NCBI GenBank assembly: GCA_019044685.2
Contig: JAGTXX020000014.1
Span: forward strand, 682,001-746,000
DNA: 64,000 nt
From: Nannochloris sp. 'desiccata'
Taxonomy: Eukaryota; Chlorophyta; Trebouxiophyceae; Chlorellales; Chlorellaceae
Reading direction: 5' to 3'
Position 1 is the first letter of the stretch, and each line of letters opens with the position of its first letter. A program made the position numbers and the translations under genes. Of this stretch, positions 53,949 to 64,000 are shown one piece after another. Under the pieces are notes generated by a model that had not been told where the DNA came from, ran no database searches, and saw only the letters and a program-made list of their open reading frames with translations.

Positions 53949-56933
53949 ATGGATGGTAAGGATTTCCATCTACAGCTTTTGCTGACCTCTTTGACAACTC
54001 CTGCCACGCCAGTTTCTGATGAGCATCCCACACCGCCATCCTCCGTCACGGCCCTTCGCCTAGTTCAGCAAGGAAACTACCTGCAAGCCTTGCGTATTGC
54101 CCTACAAAACTTAGACGTTGCCTCAAAATCCAGAACCCAGCCCCCAGAATCTGCTTTAGAATGGTTTAATGGGCTTAAAACTACAGCCGCCGCTGTTCTG
54201 AAAACCGATGACTGCAGCCTTTCTACAGAGCCAGGCCGTCTTCTTACTTTAGCTGCAGTTGCTTCACTCTATCTTTTTACTCAAGCCAATCTTACTGGTC
54301 CTTTGATTGCCATCCCAGAAAGCCCTTTTGACTTGCTTACAGCGGGCTCTATCAGTAATAGCGCTGCTGCTGCTGCTGCTGCTGCTGCTCAGGAAATTGG
54401 ACGTGATTCAATGAGCCTTGCTGATCGATGGGCGTGCACTCTATTAGCTGAAAATGGAGAAGATCTTGTAGGACGTATCCGCTATCCTCAATATTTACTC
54501 CTACCGAAAGTCATTCTCTGTCTAGAAGAAGAAGAACACCAACAAAATAATAACAGCGAGAAAATTAGCAATCCAATACCCCCTACTACTTCTTCGCTAC
54601 GTCCTCCTGAGTGGAGCTGGTGGGCTATGCGGACGGTCCTAACACAGCAACGTATTTTGGCAGGACGGTCTGCTGCTCTTCGTCAACGTCTTCTATCACT
54701 TACAGAAACCGTACTTGATTCTTACCAGCGCTCTGAGCATAGAGTGGCAACAAAAACAACAAAAACAAATCTAGCAGCAGCTGCTCTTCTTGAAGCAGCT
54801 ATGATGGAAACTGCCTATGGTCACGTGCAACAAGCCAAAGTATATACAGACCACGCTTTAGCTCATTTAGAGCTCCATGCTGAGCTTGGTGGTGCCATGG
54901 GAATCAGAACCATGCATCAACAAGATCCACGAGCGCAACTTATTTTACAAGTTGCTGTGGCGTCTTCTGCCGTTTCTGGAGGCAACAAAAACTGCTCAAA
55001 CCCTCATTCTACATTAAAAAAGGTAGAAAATAGCAGTCTTGAAGATATACAAGGGGTAGATGGAATTGTTTTAGATGAATTTTTAATTGAAGGTTCCGGG
55101 TCAAACCAAGAAGTCAAAGGCCTTGAAGATGAAAGCGATGTTCTCAAGCACCCAAAATTGGTCTCTTCTAATGAATTTAAAGGAGGAAATGGTCTTTCTG
55201 GCGAAGAAATTAATGGTGGTGGTGTTCCTAGCGAAGTTTGCCTAACTCCTCTTCAGCAAGCTGCGATTTTAGCTCTAGCGCTGCACGCAAAAAAAGGATC
55301 TTCTGAAGATGGTTTGCAACCTTGGGAGGTGCTTGCCCACGCAGATGCGGTGCTTCAACAACCGAAAAGTGAATTTTTAGTGCGTGCAGCAGCGCATTTA
55401 CAAGTCACCAGGGTGGAGAGACAGCGTTCAAGAACTCGGGAAAGAGCTTTACTTGCTTTAGAGGGGCTTGCAGAAGCCTTAGATAGAGAAAAATCTAGTA
55501 ACGATACTGGCAATGAAGAATGTATTTCTGTAGCTGCTAGGATGAGGTGTGCTTTTGCAGTCTGGTTCCCTCTTCGCGTTTCCCTTCGCAAAGAGCTCGG
55601 TGAAGCCTTTGTCGCACTCGGTCTTGTCGGTGCTGCCTTACCTCTATTCGAAAACCTAGAGCTATGGGATAATTTGATTGTCTGCTATCGATTATTAGAT
55701 AAAAAAGTCGCGGCAGAGCAGTTGGTAAAAAGACGTCTTGACGTGACACCAGATGAGCCTCGCCTGTGGTGCGCCCTCGGAGATCTTTCTTTAAACGATG
55801 CCCACTATATGGAAGCTTGGGAACGATCTGGAAAACGAAATGCCCGCGCTGCTCGGTCTTTAGCTCGCAATGCTGTGCGAACAGAACGTTACGCGAAAGC
55901 AGCACAGCACTGGGAAGAAGCCCTTGCCTTGAATCCTTTGCACCCTGAAGGGTGGTTCCATCTCGGATGGTGTTGCATTAAAACAAAAGAATATCACGGT
56001 GCGTTGCGTGCATTGACTCGGTCAGCGCAAATGGATCCTGAAAACGGAGAAGCTTGGAACAATTTGGCAGCTGTGCACATTCATTTAGAGCATTGGAGGG
56101 AAGCTTTTGCTGCGTTGACTGAGGCCGTCAAACATAATAGAAATAGTTGGCATACCTGGGATAACTACGCAGGGGTAGCTGTGAAAGTAGGTGAATGGCA
56201 GGCTGCTGTGCGAGCTCTGGGGCAGGTAGTAGGTCTGTCACAAGGGCAGCATCTTGATATTTCAGTGTTGGCTGTGGTGGTGGGTCAGCTGGAAAAAGTG
56301 AAAAGTGGACGCGTGTCGTTAGATACCATATTGACAAATGAAAATGAAGACGAGAATAACAGCTTGGAGAGATTCATCTCTAGCGAAGAAGAAAAACCAG
56401 CTGCTCCAGCTGCTCAAACAACCACAGAGGCAGAGCTGCAGATGGCCGCCAGCCTTCAAGCTTTGACTATCCCTTGTTCAGAAAATACCTCTACCTATGC
56501 AGCTCAGAAAGCCGAAGCCGAAGAACGTTCCAACGAATCTTTCCTCCGCATGGTAGGCAATCTTATGAAACAAATTGCCTCTACTGCAGCAGGCGATAGC
56601 GTCTTTTGGGCTCAATATGCGAGATATTACTCGGCTCTAGGAGAAACAGATGCAGCGGCAGAATGTTTGTTGAAACGTGTGAGAGCCTTACAAGGTGGTA
56701 GATGGCGTGAAAATAAGAGTGATTTTGAAGCGTATGCTGCTGCTTGCTTAGATTTATGCAATGCCTATTTAGTCTCTGGCGGCAGTCGGGAGTGGAGTCA
56801 AGCAAAAATGTTGCTACGAGGGGCAGTCAAACTAGCTGAAGAAAGGTATGAAGACCATAGTGCGTATCGTGAACTGCAAAAAGTACTGAAGGAAGCTGAA
56901 GATAAGATCCAACAACATAAAGAACAACAATAG
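53949..56933 (+). CDS. TTC27: Tetratricopeptide repeat protein TTC27 (EMW1 type)
   Basis: Single exon, 994 aa. N-terminal 500 residues are helical and divergent (ALRLVQQGNYLQALRIALQN), with an acidic, Ser/Gly-rich insert around residues 340-430. Tetratricopeptide repeats start near residue 600 and are clear: LWCALGDLSLNDAHYMEAWE, AARSLARNAVRTERYAKAAQ, PEGWFHLGWCCIKTKEYHGA, GEAWNNLAAVHIHLEHWREA and SWHTWDNYAGVAVKVGEWQA. The series LGDL, FHLGWC, WNNLA, WDNYA and the C-terminal ALQGGRWRENKSDFE match TTC27/yeast Emw1 rather than other TPR proteins. The family is essential in yeast with links to cell wall integrity and to 26S/assembly chaperone roles elsewhere; exact function is not settled. A poly-Ala run of eight sits near residue 140. 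Confidence 0.85.
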   Translation: MDGKDFHLQLLLTSLTTPATPVSDEHPTPPSSVTALRLVQQGNYLQALRIALQNLDVASKSRTQPPESALEWFNGLKTTAAAVLKTDDCSLSTEPGRLLTLAAVASLYLFTQANLTGPLIAIPESPFDLLTAGSISNSAAAAAAAAAQEIGRDSMSLADRWACTLLAENGEDLVGRIRYPQYLLLPKVILCLEEEEHQQNNNSEKISNPIPPTTSSLRPPEWSWWAMRTVLTQQRILAGRSAALRQRLLSLTETVLDSYQRSEHRVATKTTKTNLAAAALLEAAMMETAYGHVQQAKVYTDHALAHLELHAELGGAMGIRTMHQQDPRAQLILQVAVASSAVSGGNKNCSNPHSTLKKVENSSLEDIQGVDGIVLDEFLIEGSGSNQEVKGLEDESDVLKHPKLVSSNEFKGGNGLSGEEINGGGVPSEVCLTPLQQAAILALALHAKKGSSEDGLQPWEVLAHADAVLQQPKSEFLVRAAAHLQVTRVERQRSRTRERALLALEGLAEALDREKSSNDTGNEECISVAARMRCAFAVWFPLRVSLRKELGEAFVALGLVGAALPLFENLELWDNLIVCYRLLDKKVAAEQLVKRRLDVTPDEPRLWCALGDLSLNDAHYMEAWERSGKRNARAARSLARNAVRTERYAKAAQHWEEALALNPLHPEGWFHLGWCCIKTKEYHGALRALTRSAQMDPENGEAWNNLAAVHIHLEHWREAFAALTEAVKHNRNSWHTWDNYAGVAVKVGEWQAAVRALGQVVGLSQGQHLDISVLAVVVGQLEKVKSGRVSLDTILTNENEDENNSLERFISSEEEKPAAPAAQTTTEAELQMAASLQALTIPCSENTSTYAAQKAEAEERSNESFLRMVGNLMKQIASTAAGDSVFWAQYARYYSALGETDAAAECLLKRVRALQGGRWRENKSDFEAYAAACLDLCNAYLVSGGSREWSQAKMLLRGAVKLAEERYEDHSAYRELQKVLKEAEDKIQQHKEQQ

Positions 56934-57449
56934 AGCTAACTAAACAAGCTTGAACAACTTCCTAGTAACTCAAAATTGATTTTTTTCTCCCCCCCCCGTC
57001 CCTCCCCGTCGTCTGCTTTCTTTTTTAGATTTTTTAATTTTTGTGTTCGTTTTAGAGCTTTCAGTTCCTAAATAATAAACTAACTACCTGTTTTGTTGTT
57101 TTATGTATCCTTGGTGTCATTAGTGTTCCTGTTTACAATACTAGTCCGGTTGCAACCGGGATTTGATATGAAAGTATGATTATCATTCTGCCGTTTTTAG
57201 AGGGTAAAAAAAAAAAAAAAACGACTTGAAGAGAGCACAAATGCGGTTATGCATGCATAGTTGTCAAATACAAGAAAGAAAAACTGATTTTATTCAGGTA
57301 AACTCATAGTCAAAACAAGTAAAATAGAAAAGAAAAGGAAAATAAGAGATAAATTGATAAAAAGATCAAAACGGCACTTTGTCATATTGATATAACGCTG
57401 TGTGTTCTTATATTAGATAATTTTGTTCCAACAAAAAAGAACGCTTAAA
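56934..57449. other. Convergent spacer, pyrimidine- then A-rich
   Basis: 516 bp. A C8-9 tract near 56990, an A17 tract near 57207, and a perfect 14 bp palindrome CCGGTTGCAACCGG at 57146-57159. No gene. Confidence 0.5.
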
Positions 57450-58490
57450 CTAAAACACATCAGGGTTATTCCTTCCAGGTGTCAACGCGCCCTCTTGCTG
57501 TGCATCAGCAGCACGCTTCAAATGCAGCTGTAAAGAATAATTCTGAACTTCTAATGATTGAATACGATTTTTTGCCGCCTCCAGTGTTGTTCTCAATTCA
57601 TTCACTTCTGCTTCCCTAGTTAATAGTTCCTGTAATCTAGAGTTTTGGATAGCTACAGCACGCTTCAGCAGGGCATTTTCGCGCGAGACTTCACCTAATT
57701 GTTGATCAGAATGCTGCATTACCGCTTGTTCAAAGGCGCGAAGAACCTGAGAAGCTCGTTGTTTCGCGTCCGCAACGTCCGTGGCTGCTGACATTTGTTG
57801 AACTAATAGTTCGATCCACTCCTCTGCTGTACGTGACGGCGATGGTGGTACAGGAGTAGCACTGGTACTAACGGCAGAAGGTTTCTCATCTGCTTGAGCA
57901 GCAGCAGGAGCTGTTGTTGTTGTCGTTATAACATCTGCTGCAGCTGCAGCGGAGGCGACTGCTGCCGGCGGAGGGGGTCCAAGGATGCCTAATCGTTGCT
58001 GCTCCAGGATAGCATGTTGCTTTGATGTCCCCGGTGAGGAGAGTTGTAGGTTGTTCAAGTGCTTGATAGCTGCATCTATATTGTCTCCAAACTCTGCAAG
58101 CGTATCCGCAATAACCTGCAAGGCAACAAACAGAAGACGGGAAATGAATGAATTGAAGGGTAATATTCGGCAAGGTAAGCGTAACACACCCAGGCAATAG
58201 AGCTCTTTTACAGCAGGTTAGTAACTCAATGGTATCCCAGAAATGCTTACCTTGTCGCTCATTGAGGGAAAGAGGGCTCGGAGTGCTGCAAAAGTAGAAG
58301 CTCCAACTATATAGGAAGGATTATGACGAAGCTGCGTGCTTCCGCACCGTCCTGTCGGGCTAACGACGTGTCTAACACGCTTTTGAGGATTGTATTCAGC
58401 AAAGGGGAGGCGTTCGTCTTCCTGCTGTGGCTGGTCGTCCTCTTCCAGAAATCGCTTGCCGTGGTGAGGGGAAGGCAGTGCCACAGACAT
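57450..58490 (-). CDS. CUE-domain coiled-coil protein, plant-conserved type
   Basis: Two exons, 58490-58251 and 58115-57450 (phase 0), 301 aa. Residues 1-60 are basic with KRFLEEDDQ and NPQKRVRHVVSP, like the KRxFE...KRxR opening of plant relatives. A CUE ubiquitin-binding domain spans the intron: STFAALRALFPSMSDK|VIADTLAEFGDNIDAAIKHL. After an Ala/Thr/Pro linker comes a helical region AEEWIELLVQQMSAATDVAD, ASQVLRAFEQAV, the motif LLKRAVAIQ, a coiled coil and the end LEVQNYSLQLHLKRA...PGRNNPDVF. Land-plant CUE proteins carry the same KRAVAIQ, LEVNNYAL and PGRFHPDVF-like ending, so the match is specific. Role in the ubiquitin system is inferred from the CUE fold; no catalytic domain. Confidence 0.87.
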
Positions 58491-59030
58491 GCCGTCTATA
58501 TGTGCATGCGTCTGAGACGTCTAATTATTGATACTCCGGAGCGAAGTAAGCCGAACCGGGGGGGCTTGTGAAGTTACAAGCGCTTAAAAAAATAAAAATC
58601 AATGAAATTGTAGGCCTGGAAAAGGTGTGCACACACCTGCGAGCCCTGGCGCTGCGTTGAAAAATAGTGTTTGATGTAGCAAATATGCATTTAGTGATGA
58701 ATAGCCCGCAAGTGAGCCTAAAAAGCCCTGTTTTTCTGTCTTTCTTTTAATGGTTTGGCCCTCGATCACAATTTTAGCAGCATATAGCTTCTCAAATTCC
58801 ACATGGAGCTCATATTCTATAGGAAACATTCACTGTAACTCTAAGTCTGCAGCAGTGCCTCAATCGAATTACAGCACAGCGAGACCTTGATTGCATTATA
58901 TTGCAATTATAGGGTCTGAACAAACTAGAGTCGATTTTGAGGCTGTGCGCCCATAATTTAGAATAAATACTTGTTTTAGTTAGTCATATACTCCTTAAAC
59001 CCCAGGAGATAGACCTTCACAACTTGAAAA
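58491..59030. promoter_or_regulatory. Divergent spacer, CUE protein and NDUFV2
   Basis: 540 bp containing both promoters. CCTTAAACCCC near 58993 lies about 36 bp before the NDUFV2 ATG. A 76-codon frame at 58599-58829 (minus) is not supported. Confidence 0.4.
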
Positions 59031-60211
59031 ATGAGACGTGCAGTGGGCAGCTTGGCGAGATATAGCGTCTCTTGGCTGGCTCAGACTTCTACTCCTGCGA
59101 GCACATCGGCCTCTGCACAGGTATGCTTTTGTTACATTGCATTTTGCCTTGCTAGTTCAGCCGAACTTATGTTTTTATTTAGCCTTGCCATCACTTAAAT
59201 CTGCCCTCGCTCCTCCCCCGGCTCCTCACTTCTTACTTTCTATCCTCTTCTTTCCATACAGTTCCCTGCTCTTGCTGCAGCATCTTCCCGCTGGTTCGCT
59301 ACGAATAGTCATGATGTCCTCAACATTGTAAGTATATTTTTCTTTGTTACTCTTCGATGGCCAGCCGATAGACACCGCCCTCTAGAGACAATTGCTTTTT
59401 CAAATCGCTCACTGAACCGTTACTAACTAAACAAACCTCCTTCTCCCCCATATTTCCTCATTAACTTACACAATAGCATCATGAAGAGCCTCACAATAAC
59501 ATGGAGACTCAGTTTGACTTCACTCCTGCCAATTATAAACTCGTAGCAGAGATCCTTTCCCGATACCCCACCAACTGGAAGCAATCCGCCATCATTCCCA
59601 TCCTGGACTTGGCACAGCAACAAAACGAGGGATGGCTATCCCTTGCAGCTATGAACCGCGTTGCCAAAGTACTTGATATGGCTGAAATTCGCGTGTATGA
59701 GGTGGCTACCTTTTATACAATGTTTAATCGATCGAAGATTGGCAAGTACCATGTCATGGTATGCGGAACCACGCCCTGTATGTTGCAAGGCGCAAAGGGT
59801 ATTTATAAAGCGTTGAAAGAAAAAATGGGTGTTGATTATGGTCAAACAACTCCGGATGGCATGTTTACCTTGGGTGAGATGGAGTGCATGGGTGCCTGTG
59901 TGAATGCTCCCATGATTGCAATTGCCGACTACACAAAAGGGGTTGAAGGCTTTACATACAACTACTACGAAGATTTAACACCAGAAGATGTTGTTGGTAT
60001 TGTGGATACGTTAAAGAAAGGAGGAACACCAAAAATGGGGTCTCAGCATCGGAATAAAGCTGAGCCTGCTGGAGCGGTGGTCAATGGGAAATGGGTCGAG
60101 AATAAGCCTGGACCTGAAGGGCAGACCTTAATGGGAACCCCACCTGGACCGTATTGTAGAGATCTGAATGAAGCACCGGCTGAAGCACCGCCGGCACCTC
60201 TAAAGTCTTAA
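59031..60211 (+). CDS. NDUFV2: NADH dehydrogenase (complex I) 24 kDa Fe-S subunit, NDUFV2/NuoE
   Basis: Three exons, 59031-59120, 59262-59327 and 59477-60211, 296 aa. Complex I N-module subunit that holds the N1a [2Fe-2S] cluster in the mitochondrial matrix. The leader MRRAVGSLARYSVSWLAQTS with later SSRWFATNS is a typical mitochondrial presequence. The thioredoxin-like domain has the cluster ligands C148 and C153 (CGTTPCML) and C189 and C193 (ECMGAC), with FNRSKIGKYHVMVCGTTPC and NAPMIAIADY. Length before the tail is usual; the C-terminus has an added segment of about 45 residues, NGKWVENKPGPEGQTLMGTP and PAPLKS. Leader and domain are separated by two introns. Confidence 0.96.
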
Positions 60212-60417
60212 AAAGGAAGAAAGAAAGAAAGAACAATAATGTTTTTGATTCGTCGTCCTAGTTTTATTTTGGATTTTGCTTCGCTCCTGTTTTTATATAT
60301 TTCTAATCTCTTTAATAGTCTTTTGTCTAGTTCGTAGTGGACTTTACAACTTCAATGTAAGTACTACCCTACAACAGAAATCATTATAAAGAGATACACT
60401 AACTATTACTTATTTTA

Positions 60418-62019
60418 TCATTTTATTCGTTGTCCTTCCCCGCACCCAGATGGAGCGGCACCTGCACCCGCAGCATCACCACTCCTCGTCCTCTTAAGGA
60501 TTTCTTCCATCGCAGCCAACTGCAATGCTAGATGTTTCGCTGTTGCCATTCCTTCATAGTTTATCCATTTCCTCTGTACTTGCATATGTTGATGCGCCAA
60601 TAATGGCATGGCGGCCCCCGCAAAACAACAATCAATCCTTCGCCACTGAAGTTGTCGTAGCGATGTTAAAGAAGCCTTTATATACTCGCTTTTAGATTTC
60701 CTAGTACCCCGAGGCTCTGCTATATTAACTGCCGGTTCAGGGATTCCAACTCCTGCATTAAATCCATCAATATTGATAGTACTAGTGCTATCAATAGTAC
60801 TAGTACGATTTAAGGCATTAGGAATACTATGTAGAGTCGGTGCATCATTTTTTATTTCTTCTTCTTTAGAAACCAAGTCTTGTGCTGTCGAGGCATCCAA
60901 AATATCGTTCACAGATGTTGCCACGTGGCCGTGTCCAGGGTCTAATCCTACAGCATCACCACATTTCTCAACTGATGGCCGTGATTCTGGCGACCAAGCC
61001 ATCTCCAGAGGATCCTCTCTCACCACACCCCGTCCTTTCGTACCCGGCAAAAATCTCGGTAGCTCGTGGATATCTCTAATGGAGCTATTCGCCCAGCCTA
61101 CGAAATAGTCTCCAGTGGAGTTTGCATAGGCAGTTCTAGTTTCAAAGGAAGCTAACGCAGACCAGAAATATCGGTTCTCCAAAGGGCAGTCTTGAGAGAG
61201 GCGGTAGAGCAAAGGCAGTTGGTCATTGTCAGAATCACTAAGGAAAAACTGGCCTCCTGATCGACGATATAAAGTAGAAGAGATCGTTGGTGATATAGTA
61301 TTTACTAGATTGTCTAATCCAAAGGGCAGTTGAAGCCACGAGACAAGGGGGATTTGAGCAGGGCTCGTTTCCTCTGGTTCACAGCCAAGGTGCGGTGTGG
61401 CCATTGAAATGAAATGACAGGGCTTTAACGAAGCAATGGAGCTATTTTCAGTATTATACAACTCCCCTGCAGCGTATCTAGAGATGAGACCTCCCATAGA
61501 ATGCCCTATAAAAGAGATTCGTTGTAGACTGGGCGAGGCAGTGATTATATTTCTAATTTCAGCTGCCAGCGCAGAGCCACAAGCATCTATTCCAGCATAG
61601 GTAGCAGTAAATTCATTGGCCTTGGAGACGTGTATCAACGTAGTGGTGGTATCAAGATGCTCGTGGAGGACTTCAGAGATGTAATCCCAATTGTATCGAG
61701 AGCCAAACAGGCCATTTACAAGGATCACCAAATGGTTGGGAGAACTTGAATTTGTATGCACATTCTGTTCCTGTTGAAGGTCTAACGTAGGTGTGTTGTC
61801 CCCAGTAAATTGTGAGTATAGACGGCTCCACATCGTTTTGACTGCTTTGGAATCAAAGCGATCAGTGATTCGAACAGGATTAGTGAAAAATGTTCTCAAA
61901 GGACCTCGGTTTAGCGGCTTAACGTGCTTCTGTCGTGTCGATATTTTACATGCATTTGTTATACTGCCAGAAGGTCCTTCAAGGAGTCTCATATAAGAAG
62001 GATTGGCGAGGGAGATCAC
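60418..62019 (-). CDS. DUF676-type putative serine esterase/lipase
   Basis: Single exon, 533 aa. Alpha/beta-hydrolase of the DUF676 family: strand and oxyanion region HLVILVNGLFGSRYNWDYIS, nucleophile elbow RISFIGHSMGGLISRYAAGE with the catalytic Ser, then CHFISMATPHLGCE. A later acidic/His pair is expected (candidates around GDYFVGWANSSIRD and in the C-terminal part), but I cannot fix it by eye. Substrates in relatives are lipids (phospholipid or galactolipid acyl esters in plants). The first 70 residues are Arg/Lys-rich without clear domain and might be a targeting leader. The last 180 residues (from about SPESRPSVEKC) are low in conservation, with Ser/Thr-rich parts. Convergent with NDUFV2, 207 bp apart. 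Confidence 0.85.
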   Translation of the reverse strand: MISLANPSYMRLLEGPSGSITNACKISTRQKHVKPLNRGPLRTFFTNPVRITDRFDSKAVKTMWSRLYSQFTGDNTPTLDLQQEQNVHTNSSSPNHLVILVNGLFGSRYNWDYISEVLHEHLDTTTTLIHVSKANEFTATYAGIDACGSALAAEIRNIITASPSLQRISFIGHSMGGLISRYAAGELYNTENSSIASLKPCHFISMATPHLGCEPEETSPAQIPLVSWLQLPFGLDNLVNTISPTISSTLYRRSGGQFFLSDSDNDQLPLLYRLSQDCPLENRYFWSALASFETRTAYANSTGDYFVGWANSSIRDIHELPRFLPGTKGRGVVREDPLEMAWSPESRPSVEKCGDAVGLDPGHGHVATSVNDILDASTAQDLVSKEEEIKNDAPTLHSIPNALNRTSTIDSTSTINIDGFNAGVGIPEPAVNIAEPRGTRKSKSEYIKASLTSLRQLQWRRIDCCFAGAAMPLLAHQHMQVQRKWINYEGMATAKHLALQLAAMEEILKRTRSGDAAGAGAAPSGCGEGQRIK

Positions 62020-62384
62020 TTTAAGGGCATGTCAACGGTTGTTGGTCAATGCAATATTTGAAGCTGACATACGTCAAAGAGAGACTATCTTTACAGCAAC
62101 AACGATACAAATCGAGTATAGCTATATCATATGCTTGCTTTTCAGCTCGGGCCCATGTTTCCAGCTGAGAGAGAAGAGGAAAGCAGGCAAAACAGAGGGT
62201 GAAATATACTTGCCCAAAACAACCTAGCACTGTTAAAATATTAGTTCTTTACAAGAAATATCTATTATATATATTATATTATCTTTCGTTGTGGCGCAGC
62301 ACTTCCCAGAACGCCGCGGCAAAATTATCGATCAGCATAAATCTAATGTGTTCTGCTACCACTGCGTCCCCCCAGCTCGCAGCC
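62020..62384. promoter_or_regulatory. Divergent spacer, lipase-like and unknown genes
   Basis: 365 bp including a very A/T-rich block (62222-62285). CTTAAAGTG on the minus strand lies just before the lipase ATG. Nothing else is seen. Confidence 0.35.
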
Positions 62385-63642
62385 ATGCCTTACAATGTAA
62401 GTTTCATGTATATAGGGTTGTTGTGAAATAGCCGCGGGAGGCTATAGGGACGAAAGCCTATTCCTTTATTACCTGAGCGTTTCATCACTTCTCGTTGTGT
62501 GTCCGTGGATGGACAACAGACGACACCTACTCACGGCTCAAATGTAAATTTTGTTTTCCTTGCAGCTTCGTTCCAACGGCGCAAGCCACGCTTTAGAGAG
62601 CCCAGTCACCTCTACCGAGAACCAACCTAAGACTTCAAACAAGTCTTCAACACCCCTTGGCAAGCTTGTCGCCGGCCTCCCCGCTCCAAAACAAAAAGGG
62701 GAACGAGGCCCCCCCGCAAAAAACACCATACCCAATGCTGTTGCTATTGCTGCGGCACTCTTCTATCCATTAGACTCCGGCACAAAAAAGAAGAAGCCTT
62801 TGACACTCCCAAAGCTGCTATTCGCCATCAATAAGGTTTTCCATCTGGCACTCGTCAAGGTAAGTCCCAAAGAAAACGGGAAAGATTTAAAGGAAACGAC
62901 TTTACGCCGAAGTTGCTATTTAAAAGATTATGGAAATTCTATTCCTATAACTACAATGGGATTCGCATTCGAGGACTTGGATTGGCGCAATGAGGCTCAA
63001 AAAGCCCTCTTCAACAACCACATCAATGCGACCGGCTTTTCTGGTTTGATCAAGTGGTTGGCTTCGACTGTTCTGGCCGAGGTGGAGAACCCTGGAGAAA
63101 ATATGGAGGCCTCTAAAGCAACCAAGGAAACGATCGCAAAGAAAAAATTCACTGAATTGGAAAAAAGAGCCTTGAGAATCTGGATTGTTGGCATCGACGC
63201 GTTGAGTCAAAAAGTTGATGAAGATCTTGATTATATCACCACCACCACCACCGATGACATCACACTCACCACCGCTACTGGCAAAATCACAATTACTACC
63301 ACCACTCTCAATATAAATCCCCCCACCTTTGGGGGTAATACCGACAACTGTCGCCAAAAGACTGTTCTCAAGCTGCCCGGCGCCAGAGTGCAACCACATT
63401 CACCTACGTATACTGTTGGGGCTGTAAATATGGGACTGGGTGGTGAAGAGCAGCAACCATCTGCGATGGATGTTGATGTTTGTAGCCCTTACTCTCCTCC
63501 TGACATCGCTATCGGTGCGTCTCTGGAAGCATGCACACCTGGCTACGACAATAACTTCGAAGTGACAGACTTTGGCGCACTTGAAAGCAACCCTTTTTTT
63601 CAGCCTCAGTACATGGAAGACGACATTTTGTATATAGACTAA
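62385..63642 (+). CDS. Unrecognised protein with Thr-rich segment
   Basis: Proposed exons 62385-62396 (MPYN|) and 62566-63642, giving 362 aa; the first exon is only 12 bases and is less sure, though the donor (AAT|GTAAGT), acceptor (CCTTGCAG) and frame agree. I recognise no domain. Seen: polar N-terminus (RSNGASHALESPVTSTENQP), a possible helical domain KKPLTLPKLLFAINKVFHLALVK and FAFEDLDWRNEAQKALFNNH, IKWLASTVLAEVENPG, ELEKRALRIWIVGIDALSQK, a Thr-rich tract (YITTTTTDDITLTTATGKIT) and an acidic, aromatic tail ending NPFFQPQYMEDDILYID that resembles an activation domain. A donor-like AAG|GTAAGT at about 62860 raises the chance of a further intron, though the frame stays open through it. Could be a nuclear regulator; this is speculation. 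Confidence 0.6.
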
Positions 63643-64000
63643 GACTGAATTTCTTTGTAGTGCTGCTGGCCAGCACCTCCTTTCTCTTCGCTGTTGAAAT
63701 ATCGCAGCTCCCTGTTTTTCGTTTTAGCTATTAGATAGTTTAGGTATGTGCCTGCTTATTCTTGTGGTGTGAAGCTCGATCACCTAGTGTCTTTTCTTTT
63801 TCCAGAACTTCATCACTATCTTTTCCTATTCCAAGGTACGCCAAGAAGGCACCCCTTCGAAAATGCAAACTTTATTAATCTTTATCCAAACTGTGAAAGT
63901 ACTGCAAAGGTCCTTTCTTTAAAATTAGAGTCGTTCTTAAAAAATCTGCAAAAAAAAAAAAAAATGAATAGAGTCAATCAAAATTCAATCAAATTCCACT
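63643..64000. other. Right-edge 3' region
   Basis: 358 bp after the last CDS. Pyrimidine-rich then A/T-rich, with a poly-A tract near 63950-63964. No gene seen. Confidence 0.45.

Noticed and set aside
57146..57159. Perfect palindrome CCGGTTGCAACCGG as a transposon end or operator
   Set aside because: Only 14 bp, single occurrence noted, no flanking target duplication or paired repeat; could be a protein site but nothing supports it.

Overview
This is nuclear DNA from a photosynthetic eukaryote, most plausibly a unicellular alga of the Archaeplastida. Reasons: GT-AG introns of about 80-310 bp that sit mostly near gene 5' ends, with most coding sequence in one long exon; proteins for nucleolus (fibrillarin, GUCT-type DEAD helicase), nucleus (RPA1, exportin-T, HMG-box, UBE2S), mitochondrion (24 kDa complex I subunit) and plastid (cyanobacterial-type MiaB, ClpP and others with transit-like leaders). 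A PLATZ zinc protein and a CUE/coiled-coil protein with the plant-type C-terminal signature point to the green-plant side, but I cannot fix the lineage from the sequence alone. I saw no tRNA, rRNA, CRISPR, transposon or viral element.

Layout. 0-17 kb: the tail of a possible left-edge gene, a 2H phosphoesterase and MiaB (both minus), divergent from the DEAD helicase; PLATZ (minus) divergent from an FHA-parvulin fusion; a plastid heme-oxygenase-like protein; a six-exon HMG-box gene (minus); a LIFEGUARD/BI-1 protein; fibrillarin (minus). 17-32 kb: ClpP (minus), UBE2S, Orn/Lys/Arg decarboxylase (minus), eIF3a, ChaC (minus), a secreted Cys-rich protein (minus), RPA1. 32-44 kb: a FUSC/ALMT-like membrane protein (minus), an HDHD3-like HAD protein (minus), a MORN protein, exportin-T, an ICMT/PEMT-like methyltransferase (minus) with a GC-AG intron. 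44-52 kb: the most unusual stretch, with two tandem duplications side by side, an ankyrin-RING pair and a small hydrophilic protein pair. 52-64 kb: a second LIFEGUARD protein (minus), TTC27, the CUE protein (minus), NDUFV2, a DUF676 lipase-like protein (minus) and an unrecognised protein.

The genes do not form operons. They are mostly housekeeping genes in mixed orientation with 0.2-1.3 kb spacers. Exon joins below were worked out by hand from splice consensus, reading-frame phase and family similarity; each multi-exon total is a whole number of codons. The accessory-looking features are the duplicated 44-52 kb region, the long low-complexity tail on RPA1, the FHA-parvulin fusion, the HMG protein with an unrecognised C-terminal domain, and a few structured or homopolymeric intergenic elements (34-base C run, G-quadruplex motif, hairpin cluster).
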